A stretch of DNA of 64,000 bases, taken from assembly GCF_002742285.1 (NCBI RefSeq), contig NZ_MDGM01000007.1, positions 124,001 through 188,000 on the forward strand, given 5' to 3'. This document shows positions 1 to 9,350 of this stretch, piece after piece. Every line of letters begins with the position of its first letter. Position 1 is the stretch's first letter. Below the pieces are notes generated by a model. It was not told the DNA's origin, did not search any database, and was given only the letters and a program-made list of their open reading frames with translations. Source of the DNA: Paramylibacter kogurei. Lineage in GTDB: Bacteria; Pseudomonadota; Alphaproteobacteria; Rhodobacterales; Rhodobacteraceae. Made by a program: the position numbers and the translations under genes.

Positions 1-710
1 GCCATACGTGCCATTTTCACATGATCAAACACCCGCGCTTTGTCACGCCAATAACCACCCGAAAACCCAGCCCGAGCAAGCCATAGGCCAAGTGCCAAGC
101 CAGACCATTCCGCGATGAAGGTTGCAAAGGCCACACCTTGAACGCCCCAATCAAATTGCAATACAAACAACAAATCCAACAGGATATTCAACCCGTTCAT
201 CCAGAGTTGAAGCACCAAGACAGACCGTGTTTGTTCCTTTGCGATTAACCAACCGGTAATCCCAAACAGTGCAATCGCGGCAGGTGCACTGAAAATACGG
301 ATGTGTAAATATTGCCTTGCGAGGTTTTCCACCTCTGGCGAGGCGGGTGCTGCCTTGAACGCGAGCCAAAACAGTGGCGCTTGTAAAACCACAAACACCA
401 ACCCTGCACCAATGCCGATGATCATTGCGCGTGTTAACATTGCGCTGACTTCGCCGTGGTCATCCGCACCAATTGCCTGTGCGGTGAGCCCAGTTGTACC
501 CATGCGTAAAAATCCAAACACCCAATAAATTGCGGTTAGGATAATCGCACCAATGCCAACGGCGCCAATCGGTGCAGCCAACCCCATTTGCCCAACCACA
601 CCTGTATCAACGGCACCTAAAATCGGCACTGTTGCATTGGACAACACAATCGGAAGTGCAATTGTTAAAACACGTTTATGTGTCAAGGGTGTTGATCGCG
701 TGGCAACCAT
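1..710 (-). CDS. MATE family efflux transporter, 3' end cut by window edge
   Basis: About 236 N-terminal residues are present; the rest lies left of the window. The protein starts MVATRSTPLTHKRVLTIALP and is strongly hydrophobic, with the GAVDTGVVGQ segment after the first helix and the GLTAQAIGA segment after the second that are typical of the DinF/NorM-like multidrug and toxic compound extrusion family. Such proteins export cationic compounds using a Na+ or H+ gradient in the inner membrane. The gene diverges from the MerR regulator at 823, so the two could share control. Family assignment is confident; substrate is unknown. Confidence 0.85.
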   Translation of the reverse strand, partial: MVATRSTPLTHKRVLTIALPIVLSNATVPILGAVDTGVVGQMGLAAPIGAVGIGAIILTAIYWVFGFLRMGTTGLTAQAIGADDHGEVSAMLTRAMIIGIGAGLVFVVLQAPLFWLAFKAAPASPEVENLARQYLHIRIFSAPAAIALFGITGWLIAKEQTRSVLVLQLWMNGLNILLDLLFVLQFDWGVQGVAFATFIAEWSGLALGLWLARAGFSGGYWRDKARVFDHVKMARM

Positions 711-822
711 AATCTTTCTTTCATTTACCAAAAACTGACCAAATTCCATGACTAGGGTAATTGTACCGCTTGAAAAATGGAAAAATAACCGTAAAATCGC
801 GGGAATTAACGTGGAACCAGAA

Positions 823-1200
823 ATGACGCAAAGTATTAAAACTCTTAAAGAAATGTGCGAAGAATTCGATGTCACGCCGCGCACGCTTCGTTATTACGAA
901 TACATTGAATTGTTGTCACCTGAAAAACAGGGGCGCACGCGTCTTTATGGTGCCAAGGAACGTGCACGCATGAAATTAATCATGCGCGGGCGTCGTTTTG
1001 GTTTTTCATTGGAAGAAGTGCGCCAATGGCTTGAACTATACGATCAAGACCCATCGCAACGGGTTCAAATGGAATCTTTGCTCGAACGCAGCAAGGTGCG
1101 CATGAAAGATCTTCGCAATCGCAAAAAAGAGCTGGAAGAAGCCATTTCAGAGCTGCAAGATCTTATTAAAATTGCGAGCGAAAGCTTGGACAAAGACTAA
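823..1200 (+). CDS. MerR family transcriptional regulator (first of tandem pair)
   Basis: 125-residue DNA-binding protein. The N-terminal winged helix carries the MerR signature TLRYYEYIELLSPEKQGRTR, followed by a dimerising coiled coil rich in E, K and R to the end. There is no C-terminal ligand domain and no conserved Cys, so it is neither a metal sensor nor SoxR. I prefer the ATG at 823 because homologous MerR proteins start a few residues before the first helix; an upstream in-frame ATG at 748 would add 25 residues without a ribosome site. It shares the family pattern with the next gene, about 130 bp downstream. Small MerR proteins of this kind in Rhodobacterales often sit with acyl-CoA catabolism genes (LiuR-like), but none is adjacent here. 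Confidence 0.8.
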   Translation: MTQSIKTLKEMCEEFDVTPRTLRYYEYIELLSPEKQGRTRLYGAKERARMKLIMRGRRFGFSLEEVRQWLELYDQDPSQRVQMESLLERSKVRMKDLRNRKKELEEAISELQDLIKIASESLDKD

Positions 1201-1245
1201 TCCAGCACAATATGCGCAAAAAATAGCCATATTTCGTGACGCAAA

Positions 1246-1260
1246 GTCAAGCAAGTTGAC
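1246..1260. promoter_or_regulatory. Dyad GTCAA-N5-TTGAC upstream of second MerR gene
   Basis: A perfect 5-bp inverted repeat with a 5-nt centre lies 70 bp before the second merR gene, between the two regulators. MerR-family operators are short dyads of this kind, so autoregulation or cross-regulation is plausible, but no matching promoter elements with a 19-bp spacer were clear. Weak evidence. Confidence 0.25.
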
Positions 1261-1330
1261 GCGCCCAACACATATTGAAAATATAAACAAGCGTCTCCAC
1301 ATGACAATCACAACAACCACGGGGTGATTG

Positions 1331-1729
1331 ATGTCTTATCCAATTCTTACAATACGTGAAATGTGTGAACGCTTTGAAGTAACGGCAAGAGCTTTGCGAT
1401 TTTATGAAAGCAAAGGTTTGCTTAACCCATTGCGGGATGGATCGCGACGTTTGTATTCCAATACAGACTGCGCAAAGTTGAAATTAATACTACGTGCCAA
1501 ATTTTATGGCTTCTCACTCGAAGAAATATCACAGCTGCTCGAAATTTATCACAGCGATAATCTTGAATATAATAAACTTACTGCCATTGCGGATATTGCA
1601 CAAAAACAACTTGCTGCATTGGAAAAACAACAGACTGAATTAAATCGTGCGATTGAAAGTCTGCGCCACGAACTTGATACGGGGCTACGCGACTTGAAAA
1701 ATTGTGCGGTGCTGAAACAAGCCGCCTAA
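1331..1729 (+). CDS. MerR family transcriptional regulator (second of tandem pair)
   Basis: 132 residues. The N-terminal helix-turn-helix contains ALRFYESKGLLNPLRDGSRR, followed by a LYSNTDCAKLKLILRAKFYGFSLEEI helix pair (given here only as positions about 45-70) and a coiled coil to the C-terminus. The ATG at 1331 sits just after a GGGGTG sequence; a TTG one codon upstream is less likely. It resembles the preceding regulator in the DNA-binding part (TxRALRFYExKGLL versus TPRTLRYYEYIELL) and probably arose by duplication. No effector-binding domain is visible. A strong hairpin follows the stop codon. Confidence 0.8.
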   Translation: MSYPILTIREMCERFEVTARALRFYESKGLLNPLRDGSRRLYSNTDCAKLKLILRAKFYGFSLEEISQLLEIYHSDNLEYNKLTAIADIAQKQLAALEKQQTELNRAIESLRHELDTGLRDLKNCAVLKQAA

Positions 1730-1741
1730 ATGGGTGCAACG

Positions 1742-1790
1742 GGGTGGAACCCGCGCGAAGGTGCAAATACTCGCGGTGTTCCACCCATTT
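1742..1790 (+). terminator. Intrinsic terminator after merR pair
   Basis: The left arm GGGTGGAACCCGCG (from 1742) pairs with CGCGGTGTTCCACCC (to 1786) with one bulged base, and is followed by ATTTTCC. It lies 13 bp after the second merR stop codon and before the GST gene. Confidence 0.6.
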
Positions 1791-1846
1791 TCCTTGACCA
1801 TTCCTGACAATGTGTAACCATGTGTGCATACGCAAGGGGACCTGTC

Positions 1847-2488
1847 ATGGCTGAATATCAACTTTATTGTTTTGGTGAATCTGGAAATGCTTACAAAGCC
1901 GCGCTGACACTTGAATTGTCAGGCTGTGATTGGGATCCAATTTTTGTGGATTATTTTAATGGCGAAGCGCGTAGCGAAGCCTTTCATCAAATCAATGAAA
2001 TGGGCGAAGTTCCCGTCATGGTTCATGGCGATACCACCCTGTCGCAATCAGGTGTAATCCAAGATTATCTTATCGAACAAACCGGCAAGTTCGGGGGAAC
2101 ATCCCCCAAAGAGCGGCGCGAAATTTGGCGTTGGGTTTTATTTGATAACCACAAATTATCGTCACAAGCGGGAGTTACCCGTTTTTTGATGAACTTCATC
2201 CCCGAAGATAAACGCCCCACCGAAGCAATCGCATTTTTACAGGCACGTTTGCAGAGCGCATATAAAACGCTCAATAACCATTTGACGGGGCGTGAATGGA
2301 TGGTTGGCGATGCACTTTCAGTGGCTGATATTTCCTGTTGCGGATATTTATACTACCCCGAAGAATTCGGATTTAACCGCGCGGATTGGCCCGAAATTGA
2401 TGCATGGTTGGATCGTATCGCCGCTACACCAGGGTGGAAACACCCTTATGATTTGATGAAACCAGCGTATCCGCCTCAAAAATCCTGA
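1847..2488 (+). CDS. Glutathione S-transferase family protein
   Basis: 213-residue cytosolic GST-fold protein. The N-terminal thioredoxin-like half begins YQLYCFGESGNAYKAALTLE, with the usual EVPVM cis-proline segment at about residues 55-60 and the glutathione-contacting SQSGVI segment just after. The C-terminal helical half ends with the common ADIS(C) motif and a WPEIDAWLDRI helix. The start at 1847 is preceded by AAGGGGA. Substrate cannot be predicted. The stop codon abuts the stop of the convergent EamA gene with no spacer. Confidence 0.85.
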   Translation: MAEYQLYCFGESGNAYKAALTLELSGCDWDPIFVDYFNGEARSEAFHQINEMGEVPVMVHGDTTLSQSGVIQDYLIEQTGKFGGTSPKERREIWRWVLFDNHKLSSQAGVTRFLMNFIPEDKRPTEAIAFLQARLQSAYKTLNNHLTGREWMVGDALSVADISCCGYLYYPEEFGFNRADWPEIDAWLDRIAATPGWKHPYDLMKPAYPPQKS

Positions 2489-3391
2489 TCAATCTTTGTT
2501 GCGAAACGCGATGCAAATGCCAGCGATGGCAATCATCGCCATGCCAATCAAATCCCACAAGATGAGGTTTTCGCCCCATAACAACCATCCCCAAAACCCC
2601 GCGAATACCAACAAGCTATATTCAAAAACACTTACGATTGATGCATCCGCGATTTGATACGCACGGGTTTGTAATAAAATAGCGTAACCAGATCCGATTG
2701 ATTGCACGATTATCCAACCAAAAACTGCGAGTGTTGGCCACACAAAAGGGCGGTTCAGAAAACTGGGTTCGCCCAATTGCCCAACATCAATCCCTTGAAT
2801 CACGACCATGCCGATCACACCACATGTTCCAAGCGTCAGGAAATACCAAAACAACAACGACATCGATTGTTCTTGGGCGCAGTAGCGGCCAGTAAACATC
2901 ATCGCAAGCGCATAGAACAACGCCCCCACCACAGGCAAAATTGCCATTGGATCAAGATGTTGACCAAACGGGCGCAAAATCACCAATACACCCGCAAACC
3001 CAAGGATAACCGCAAATATCCGATAGGGGCCAATGCGTGCCTTAAATAAAACCACGCTCAGGATCACAACAAAAATGGGTGCTAAAAACAAACCTGCTGC
3101 GGCGATGGACACTGGCACAGTTCCCAACGCGCCAAAATAGAACAACATCGCAACCGCATACATTATTGATCGTACAAATACATTGATTGATCGCAATGGG
3201 CGCAAAGGGATATTCATTTGACGCGCCGCAACCCAAGTACCCGAAGCGATCAAAATGCATTTCATCGCTTGGAATTGCCATAGCCCAATATCTTGTGCGA
3301 TGAATTTTACGAAATTATCTATCACGCCAAGGATCAACATGCACAATGCGATCAACATCGCACCGCGTAGAATCGGATTTTGGGAATGCAT
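2489..3391 (-). CDS. EamA/DMT family transporter
   Basis: 300 residues with about ten hydrophobic helices forming two EamA repeats (roughly residues 8-140 and 150-293), the standard drug/metabolite transporter layout in the inner membrane. The second repeat ends with the typical EYSLLVFAGFWGWLLWGE segment. AAGGGCAGGCC precedes the ATG. Substrate unknown; such proteins export amino acids or small metabolites. A second EamA gene occurs at 27972, with similar motifs. Confidence 0.85.
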   Translation of the reverse strand: MHSQNPILRGAMLIALCMLILGVIDNFVKFIAQDIGLWQFQAMKCILIASGTWVAARQMNIPLRPLRSINVFVRSIMYAVAMLFYFGALGTVPVSIAAAGLFLAPIFVVILSVVLFKARIGPYRIFAVILGFAGVLVILRPFGQHLDPMAILPVVGALFYALAMMFTGRYCAQEQSMSLLFWYFLTLGTCGVIGMVVIQGIDVGQLGEPSFLNRPFVWPTLAVFGWIIVQSIGSGYAILLQTRAYQIADASIVSVFEYSLLVFAGFWGWLLWGENLILWDLIGMAMIAIAGICIAFRNKD

Positions 3392-3547
3392 TGGCCTGCC
3401 CTTGTATTAATGCTTGATTTGACATTGCAAAGATTTCGCAAATACGGCAAGCGTGATTGCGACGCAATTGCCATGACATACTGGAAATTCCGCTGCAAAA
3501 TGATTATACTGTAATGAATAGAAGGCCAATAAAGGGCCCGTCGAGCA

Positions 3548-4546
3548 ATGACTGCATTAAAAGAGTACGAACGATTAGAAAGCATTGGTCTGTGGCGCGA
3601 AACCCCAGATGGCCAACGCAAAGAAGTTGTCGTGGCATTCGGCGATGCATCATTGGTTTTACGCGATAGCAACGACCGCCCCTTAACCCACTGGTCTATG
3701 GCCGCGATTGAACGCACCAATTCCAACCAACGCCCTGCGATTTACACGGTTGATCCCGATGGGCACGAAACCTTGGAAATTGACGATAAAACGATGATCA
3801 AGGCGATTGAACGCGTGCGCAATCGTATTCAACGTGCGCGCCCAAAACCCGGGCGTTTGCGGGTGTGGATCAGCGCGATAACACTATGTGCGTTTGTAAT
3901 TGCTGGCGTTGTTTGGTTGCCTGAGGCTACCGCGCGATACGCAACGGGTATTGTACCCGATGCAAAGTTAGAGGACATCGGACGCCGCGCATTGGCGCAA
4001 GTTAACAAGCTAACGGGTACACCCTGTTCGTCACCCTATGGTGAACGTGCACTGCGCCTGTTAGAGGATCGATTGATCGGCACCACATCCAATCGTATTT
4101 TGATTGTTGATATGGACCAACGCCAATCTGCATTGCTTCCAAATGGAAATATTCTGATCAACAAATCCTTGTTGTCGGATCAAAACGGGCCTGAACTCAT
4201 GGCGGGTTATGTGTTGATGGAACGTGCAATGCAGGATGAACGGCCGCAACTTTATGATTTATTTCTGACCGCTGGTTTAAACACAACATTGCGTTTCTTG
4301 GCCACGGGAACGATTAACAAAGCAAAACTAGATCAATTCGCCGAAAGCAAAATCATGGGTAATCCATCCAATCCACGCCCTGATAATTTGCACGAATTAT
4401 TCAATGTTGCTCAAATCACCAGCACGCCATTTGCCAAATCCGATTTACGCTATGGTGATTTGGCAGCAATCGACAATTACGCCAAACAATCTATACCGTT
4501 GTTGTCGGATGAGGATTGGTTAGCGCTTCAAGAGATTTGTGATTAA
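3548..4546 (+). CDS. Membrane-anchored hypothetical protein, degenerate M48-peptidase-like
   Basis: 332 residues. A cytosolic N-terminal part (1-105) contains a small beta-rich domain; one transmembrane helix follows at about 107-124; the rest is probably periplasmic. Residues 197-226 ([13 protein letters not shown] ... [11 protein letters not shown]) line up with the block that in M48 metalloproteases reads as a 'NAF-P-G-I-V-GLL' strand followed by the HExxH helix, but no HExxH is present. So I infer a protease fold that has lost its zinc site. One Cys at about 160. It is convergent with lolD (4 bp overlap). Family function is unknown; the M48 link is inference from pattern only. Confidence 0.55.
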   Translation: MTALKEYERLESIGLWRETPDGQRKEVVVAFGDASLVLRDSNDRPLTHWSMAAIERTNSNQRPAIYTVDPDGHETLEIDDKTMIKAIERVRNRIQRARPKPGRLRVWISAITLCAFVIAGVVWLPEATARYATGIVPDAKLEDIGRRALAQVNKLTGTPCSSPYGERALRLLEDRLIGTTSNRILIVDMDQRQSALLPNGNILINKSLLSDQNGPELMAGYVLMERAMQDERPQLYDLFLTAGLNTTLRFLATGTINKAKLDQFAESKIMGNPSNPRPDNLHELFNVAQITSTPFAKSDLRYGDLAAIDNYAKQSIPLLSDEDWLALQEICD

Positions 4547-5217
4547 GACAGATGACCGCGTTCAAGCCGCACCATGCGATCCATACGTCCCGCCAAATCA
4601 ATGTTATGCGTGGCGATCAATGCAGACAATCCCGTTTCCTTGACCAAATCCAAAAGTGCCGCAAACACCGTGTCCGATGTTTCGGGGTCAAGATTGCCCG
4701 TTGGTTCATCTGCCAATAACAATTTGGGGGCATTTGCCAGTGCACGACAAAACGCAACGCGTTGTTGTTCACCTCCCGACAATTCTGCGGGGCGATGTGT
4801 GCCACGTGGTTCCAACCCAACACGGTTCAACAAATCACGCGCACGATCGGTTGCCGCACCCTTGGCCACACCATTTGCCATTTGGGGCAGAATGATATTT
4901 TCAAGCGCTGAAAATTCGGGCAACAGGTGGTGGAATTGATAGATAAAACCAACGTCCTGGCGCCGTGTGCGTGTGCGTTTTCGTTCCGACAGTCCCGATT
5001 GATCAACGCCCGCAATGGCAATGTGCCCCGCATCCGCTGTGTCCAATAGACCCGCAATATGCAGCAATGTTGATTTACCCGCGCCCGACGGTGCGACCAG
5101 CCCTACCACCTCGCCCGTGGCAAGCGTGAAATCCAGATCATTCAGAATGGAAATCTCTGTTGGTTTACCCTTGTTATATGCCTTACTGACGCCCTGCAGT
5201 TCCAAAATATTATTCAT
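4543..5217 (-). CDS. lolD: Lipoprotein-releasing ABC transporter ATPase LolD
   Basis: 224-residue ABC ATPase energising release of outer-membrane lipoproteins from the inner membrane to the carrier LolA. Walker A is APSGAGKST (42-50), the Q-loop glutamine is in [12 protein letters not shown] (about 94), the signature LSGGEQQRV starts at 146, Walker B LLLADEP at 167. [14 protein letters not shown] is characteristic of LolD. The first Gly of Walker A is Ala, a tolerated change. The start overlaps the end of the permease gene by 8 bp, so the two are translationally coupled. Confidence 0.95.
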   Translation of the reverse strand: MNNILELQGVSKAYNKGKPTEISILNDLDFTLATGEVVGLVAPSGAGKSTLLHIAGLLDTADAGHIAIAGVDQSGLSERKRTRTRRQDVGFIYQFHHLLPEFSALENIILPQMANGVAKGAATDRARDLLNRVGLEPRGTHRPAELSGGEQQRVAFCRALANAPKLLLADEPTGNLDPETSDTVFAALLDLVKETGLSALIATHNIDLAGRMDRMVRLERGHLS

Positions 5218-6502
5218 ATCGAAGCGCCTCGACAGGGTTCATTTTTGCTGCGCGGCGCGCTGGGAATATAGTGATGATGAATGACAACCCAAGCGAGAGG
5301 CAAACCGCCTTCATGACATCACGCAGGTTCAATTCCGCAGGTAATTGCGACAACAAGCGTTGGGATGGGTCCCATACGCCACCACCCATCAAACCATTAA
5401 TGACGTTAAATATCGGATCGATATAAATCACGAACAAGCACCCCAAGATCACACCCGCAATGGTGCCAATCACACCGATAGATGATCCACAGATGAAAAA
5501 GATTCGCATGATCGACCCTTCGGACAATCCCATCGTACGCAAAATCCCGATATCGCGCCCCTTGTTTTTTACCAACATAATCAGGCCAGAAACGATATTC
5601 ATCGATGCGACCAAAACCAAGATCGACATCAGGATGAACATCACGTTATCCTCCATTTGAAGCGCACGTAAAAATCCACCGCTTGCATTTTTCCAGGTCC
5701 ATGTTGCACTGTTTGAATCGCTGGCGGCCAATAACATTGGGTCAAGCTGTTGCACATTATCAGGGTCATCAACCATGATTTCAAATTCATCAACCACGCC
5801 TTCGCGATTGAAATAAATCTGAGCCTCAGACAGGGGCATATATAAACGTGTGCGATCAATATCGTATCGCCCAACTTCGAATATATACACAACATCATAG
5901 GCATTGATGCGCGGACTGGTGCCAAATGCGGTTTGCAATCCATCAGGTGAAATCAAGGTTATTTTATCACCAACTGACAATCCCAATTCACGCGCCACAC
6001 CCGTACCGATGGCGACACCTTTGTTGAAATTTTCAAGCTTGCCAATTTGGCGTTCTGGGTTTGCGATCAACGGCAAATTCTGCAAATCCGCCAATGTTTC
6101 ACCGTAAACTTCGACACCGTTGTTGCGCCCATTTGCCGTGGCCATCACCTGACCTTTGACGATTGGAGCAACACGATTAACACCCTCTACTTGTAACAAC
6201 CGCTGGGCGATGTCTTCGTAATTATCAAAGGTGCGCACAATGCGCCCATCAGCATCCTCGAACGGGGGTCGATAAACGGAAACATGTGCATTCGCACCAA
6301 GAATGGTCGCCGTGAAATCTGTGCGAAACCCAGATCGCACCGCAAGTGTTGCAATCAGCGCAAACACCGCCAGCGCAATCCCGATCAGCGAAATCCATGT
6401 CATCACGCTTACGCCACCCTCGGATTTGCGCGCGCGCAAATACCGCCAAGCAATCATCCATTCATGTGGGGCAAAGGGTGATGTTCTACCCGAATTAATC
6501 AT
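5210..6502 (-). CDS. lolC: Lipoprotein-releasing ABC transporter permease (LolC/LolE family)
   Basis: 430 residues. One N-terminal membrane helix (about 36-58) follows the family start [20 protein letters not shown], then a large periplasmic MacB-like domain (about 60-270) and three C-terminal helices of the FtsX fold, with the MxNxVSGLIM and [12 protein letters not shown] cytosolic coupling segment. The end [10 protein letters not shown] is standard for LolC/E. Only one permease gene is present, as usual in alphaproteobacteria, so it probably acts as a homodimer (LolF-like). The start overlaps the stop of the upstream DUF2937 gene (ATGA). Confidence 0.93.
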   Translation of the reverse strand: MINSGRTSPFAPHEWMIAWRYLRARKSEGGVSVMTWISLIGIALAVFALIATLAVRSGFRTDFTATILGANAHVSVYRPPFEDADGRIVRTFDNYEDIAQRLLQVEGVNRVAPIVKGQVMATANGRNNGVEVYGETLADLQNLPLIANPERQIGKLENFNKGVAIGTGVARELGLSVGDKITLISPDGLQTAFGTSPRINAYDVVYIFEVGRYDIDRTRLYMPLSEAQIYFNREGVVDEFEIMVDDPDNVQQLDPMLLAASDSNSATWTWKNASGGFLRALQMEDNVMFILMSILVLVASMNIVSGLIMLVKNKGRDIGILRTMGLSEGSIMRIFFICGSSIGVIGTIAGVILGCLFVIYIDPIFNVINGLMGGGVWDPSQRLLSQLPAELNLRDVMKAVCLSLGLSFIITIFPARRAAKMNPVEALRYE

Positions 6503-6996
6503 GCGATTTTCCGTTTCTTACCGCCACGCAATCGGCGCAACATACGCCCGAAAATGGAAGTGCCGCCATAGCCTGCGCAATATCCGCCAAACAGTAACAG
6601 GAAAGATTCCAATGACAATGGAATTGCAGGTTGAAAATCGTTCCATGCACCTTGGCTAACTTTAGGATCAGCAAATTTGTGAATATAGCCAAGGCGCTGA
6701 AATGCACTTGCATCTTTCAGCGCTGCATAGCTTTGCGCTAAATCTTCTTGGCGTTTGATTGTTCGGGTCATGTCGGATTGGCGACGGTCTAAAAATTCCG
6801 TGCCAGTCATTACCGATAATGCCTGTGCGCGGGTTTGGTTTGTTTGGCTGGCTGAATTATCAAAATCCGCAACCACCACATTCAATTCCTCTACCGCGCC
6901 GCCAAGACGTTGCACATATTGTTGTGAATATTCAGGGAACTGGGACAGGCATACGCCAATCCCCAATCCACCCAAAATATTCACAACCTTTCCCAT
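6499..6996 (-). CDS. DUF2937 family membrane protein
   Basis: 165 residues. The start MGKVVNILGGLGIGVCLSQFPEYSQQYVQRLGG... (first 20 residues suffice) with FPE..QQY..RLGGA.EEL is the DUF2937 signature: a short hydrophobic N-terminus, a helical middle region of possible coiled coil, and a C-terminal hydrophobic helix before a basic GGKKRKIA tail. Function is unknown. It sits between proS and lolC/E with an ATGA overlap downstream and 1 bp from the proS stop, so it is cotranscribed with them. Confidence 0.85.
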   Translation of the reverse strand: MGKVVNILGGLGIGVCLSQFPEYSQQYVQRLGGAVEELNVVVADFDNSASQTNQTRAQALSVMTGTEFLDRRQSDMTRTIKRQEDLAQSYAALKDASAFQRLGYIHKFADPKVSQGAWNDFQPAIPLSLESFLLLFGGYCAGYGGTSIFGRMLRRLRGGKKRKIA

Positions 6997-6997
6997 A

Positions 6998-8335
6998 TCA
7001 ACTTCCTGCGTAGATTTTGGTCAGTTTTTCCAGCGCCAATTCTGCGGTCATTTCTTCGCTTTCACCCGATTTACGGTTGGTTAATTCCACCACCCCATTT
7101 TTCAATCCGCGTGGTCCAACCGTAATGCGCCAAGGCAAACCGATCAAATCCATCGATGCGAATTTTGCACCGGCACGTTCGTTGCGATCATCATACAGCG
7201 GATCAAGGCCAAGCACCGTTGCAGATTTATACAATGCCTCGCATGCGCCATCTGTTCCCTCGTCACCCTGTTTTAGGTTCACAATGCCGACACCAAATGG
7301 CGTGACTGCCTCTGGCCAGATAATACCGTTGTCATCATGGCTTGCCTCGATAATCGCACCGATCAGGCGCGACACACCAATGCCGTGTGACCCCATGTGT
7401 ACGGGCACTTCTTTGTTTTCGGAATTCACCACTTTGGCGTTCATTGCATCGGAATATTTGGTGCCAAAATAAAATATTTGCCCCACTTCAATCCCGCGCG
7501 ATGACATGCGGCGATCCTCAGGGATTTCGTTAAATTTCGCTTCATCATGGGTTTCGTCGGTGCGTGCATATGGCGTTGTCCATTCTTTCATGATCCCAGC
7601 ACATTGATCCCAATCATCATAGTCGATTTCGCGATCACCCAGATGCAGATCAAGAATGTTTTTGTCGTAAAACACCTCGCTTTCGCCCGTATCAGCAAGC
7701 ACCAAAAATTCATGCGTGTCATCGCCACCAATCGGGCCACTGTCCGCACGCATTGGGATCGCCTTTAGCCCCATGCGTTCATATGTGCGCAGATAGCTTA
7801 CCAAATGGCGGTTGTAAGCATGCATCGCAGATGGTTTATCCACGTCGAAATTATAACCATCCTTCATGAAAAATTCGCGCCCGCGCATCACGCCAAAACG
7901 TGGACGTACCTCGTCGCGAAACTTCCATTGGATGTGATAAAGTGTCAGCGGCAAATCTTTGTGTGATTGCACAGAGTCGCGGAAAATATCGGTGATCAAT
8001 TCTTCGTTCGTTGGACCATAAAGCATATCACGACCATGACGATCTGTGATACGCAACATTTCCTTGCCATAATCATCGTAACGCCCCGATTCACGCCATA
8101 AGTCAGCGGATTGTAATGTGGGCATCAGCATTGGATTATGACCAGCACGAATTTGTTCTTCGTGCACAATATTTTCCAATTTACGCAGAACCTTGAACCC
8201 CATCGGCAACCACGAATAAATGCCCGATGCCGCTTGGCGGATCATGCCGGCGCGCAGCATCAAACGATGGCTGACGATTTGCGCGTCGGCAGGGTTTTCC
8301 TTGAGGGTTGGTAAAAAATATTTCGATAGGCGCAT
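6998..8335 (-). CDS. proS: Prolyl-tRNA synthetase (short, type 2)
   Basis: 445-residue class II aminoacyl-tRNA synthetase that charges tRNA-Pro. Motif 1 is near [20 protein letters not shown] (positions 26-45), motif 2 contains [21 protein letters not shown] (about 135-155), and motif 3 is the [13 protein letters not shown] segment (about 315). It is much shorter than E. coli ProS (about 570) because the editing insertion domain between motifs 2 and 3 is missing, the usual alphaproteobacterial form. A tRNA-Pro(TGG) gene occurs in the same window at 53742. Heads the operon proS-DUF2937-lolC-lolD. Confidence 0.97.
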   Translation of the reverse strand: MRLSKYFLPTLKENPADAQIVSHRLMLRAGMIRQAASGIYSWLPMGFKVLRKLENIVHEEQIRAGHNPMLMPTLQSADLWRESGRYDDYGKEMLRITDRHGRDMLYGPTNEELITDIFRDSVQSHKDLPLTLYHIQWKFRDEVRPRFGVMRGREFFMKDGYNFDVDKPSAMHAYNRHLVSYLRTYERMGLKAIPMRADSGPIGGDDTHEFLVLADTGESEVFYDKNILDLHLGDREIDYDDWDQCAGIMKEWTTPYARTDETHDEAKFNEIPEDRRMSSRGIEVGQIFYFGTKYSDAMNAKVVNSENKEVPVHMGSHGIGVSRLIGAIIEASHDDNGIIWPEAVTPFGVGIVNLKQGDEGTDGACEALYKSATVLGLDPLYDDRNERAGAKFASMDLIGLPWRITVGPRGLKNGVVELTNRKSGESEEMTAELALEKLTKIYAGS

Positions 8336-8410
8336 AATCTCGGCTCGCTTTGCACAAAGTGTTTCATTTGTGTCTAGGCGATTGCCCGCGCACGTGCAAT
8401 ATCGCTTGTG

Positions 8411-8794
8411 TTATTGTGCGTAGCTTACAACCTCTATTTCCAACCCATCGTCGTCTTCGAAATAAAACCGTCGCCCAGGTTCGTAGTCGCCATGGCTATG
8501 CGCGGTGTAACCCGCGTTTTGCACTCGTTTTTCGACCGCATCCAAATCGGACACAACCACCGCAATATGATTCAATCCTAACAGATATTTGTTGCGCGGC
8601 GTTGCAATGCGTTCTGGCGTGCCCAATTCGTACACCGCCACATATGAGTTTTCACCGCCCACATGAATGGTCTTGCCACCACTGAGTGAATCCCCTTCCC
8701 AGCGGATTTTCCAATCAAACAGATCACACAACAAGCGCGCGGTTTTCTTGCGATCACTTACGGTGATATTTGCATGTTCCAGATAATTTTCCAT
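8411..8794 (-). CDS. VOC family protein (glyoxalase-like), probable SoxR target
   Basis: 127-residue single-chain VOC protein with two beta-alpha-beta-beta-beta modules: ENYLEHANITV at the start, LNHIAVVVSDLDAVEKRV at mid-length, and the closing GRRFYFEDDDGLEIEVVSY. Histidine in LEHANI and LNHI and the final glutamate in EIEV could bind a metal. The family includes glyoxalases, fosfomycin/bleomycin resistance proteins and dioxygenases; the substrate is not predictable. The ATG at 8794 has AAAGGAAA 6 nt upstream, better than upstream in-frame ATGs. Transcribed from a promoter containing a SoxR box, so probably redox-stress induced. Confidence 0.85.
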   Translation of the reverse strand: MENYLEHANITVSDRKKTARLLCDLFDWKIRWEGDSLSGGKTIHVGGENSYVAVYELGTPERIATPRNKYLLGLNHIAVVVSDLDAVEKRVQNAGYTAHSHGDYEPGRRFYFEDDDGLEIEVVSYAQ

Positions 8795-8828
8795 CGAGTT
8801 TCCTTTCATTTCCAATTGATATGGACAT

Positions 8829-8859
8829 GTTATGCAACCTCAAGTTAACCTGAGCACAA
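8829..8859 (-). promoter_or_regulatory. SoxR box within 19-bp-spacer promoter of the VOC gene
   Basis: CCTCAAGTTAACCTGAG at 8838-8854 differs at one inner position from the classical SoxR operator dyad. Read on the minus strand it lies between a -35-like TTGTGC (8859-8854) and a -10-like CATAAC (8834-8829), separated by exactly 19 bp, the overlong spacing that MerR-family activators correct by untwisting. The adjacent gene on the other side encodes SoxR. Seen directly; regulation is inferred from the well-known SoxR mechanism. Confidence 0.8.
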
Positions 8860-8882
8860 GCTGAATTATTTAAGGAAAATCA

Positions 8883-9350
8883 ATGATATTCAAAAAAGGT
8901 TTGCGCATTGGACGTATTGCACAGCGTACAGGGCTGTCCATTTCCGCCATTCGGTTTTACGAAGAACAGGGTTTGGTTCAATCCGAACGCAACGCAACGG
9001 GCCAGCGTGTTTTTCAACAATCGGACATTCGCAAATTATCATTTGTAATGATCGCTCAAAACCTTGGCTTTAGCTTGCGGGAAATTTCACATGCGTTATC
9101 TCGCTTGCCTGACAACCGCGCACCAACGTTGAAAGATTGGGAAAAATTAGCAGGGCAATTTGAAATAGTTTTAGATCAACGGATCAATGCGCTGCAAACT
9201 TTGCGCGAAAAACTAACAAGTTGTATCGGTTGTGGCTGTTTATCACTGGATCGCTGTGCACTTTATAATGCACAAGATCGCGCCGCACGTTTGGGAACAG
9301 GTCCGCGATATCTGTTGGGCGACCGCCCAGATCAACCGGATCAGGCGTAG
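8883..9350 (+). CDS. soxR: Redox-sensitive transcriptional activator SoxR
   Basis: 155-residue MerR-family activator. The winged-helix domain (about 8-75) contains ISAIRFYEEQGLVQSERN; a dimerisation helix follows (about 85-112); the [2Fe-2S] ligand motif C-x2-C-x-C-x5-C is complete at Cys114, 117, 119 and 125 (CIGCGCLSLDRC). Oxidation of the cluster by redox-cycling compounds or nitric oxide activates target promoters. AAGGAAAATCA precedes the ATG. It diverges from the VOC gene, whose promoter holds a SoxR box; soxS is absent, as expected outside enterics, so SoxR acts directly on target genes. Confidence 0.95.
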   Translation: MIFKKGLRIGRIAQRTGLSISAIRFYEEQGLVQSERNATGQRVFQQSDIRKLSFVMIAQNLGFSLREISHALSRLPDNRAPTLKDWEKLAGQFEIVLDQRINALQTLREKLTSCIGCGCLSLDRCALYNAQDRAARLGTGPRYLLGDRPDQPDQA

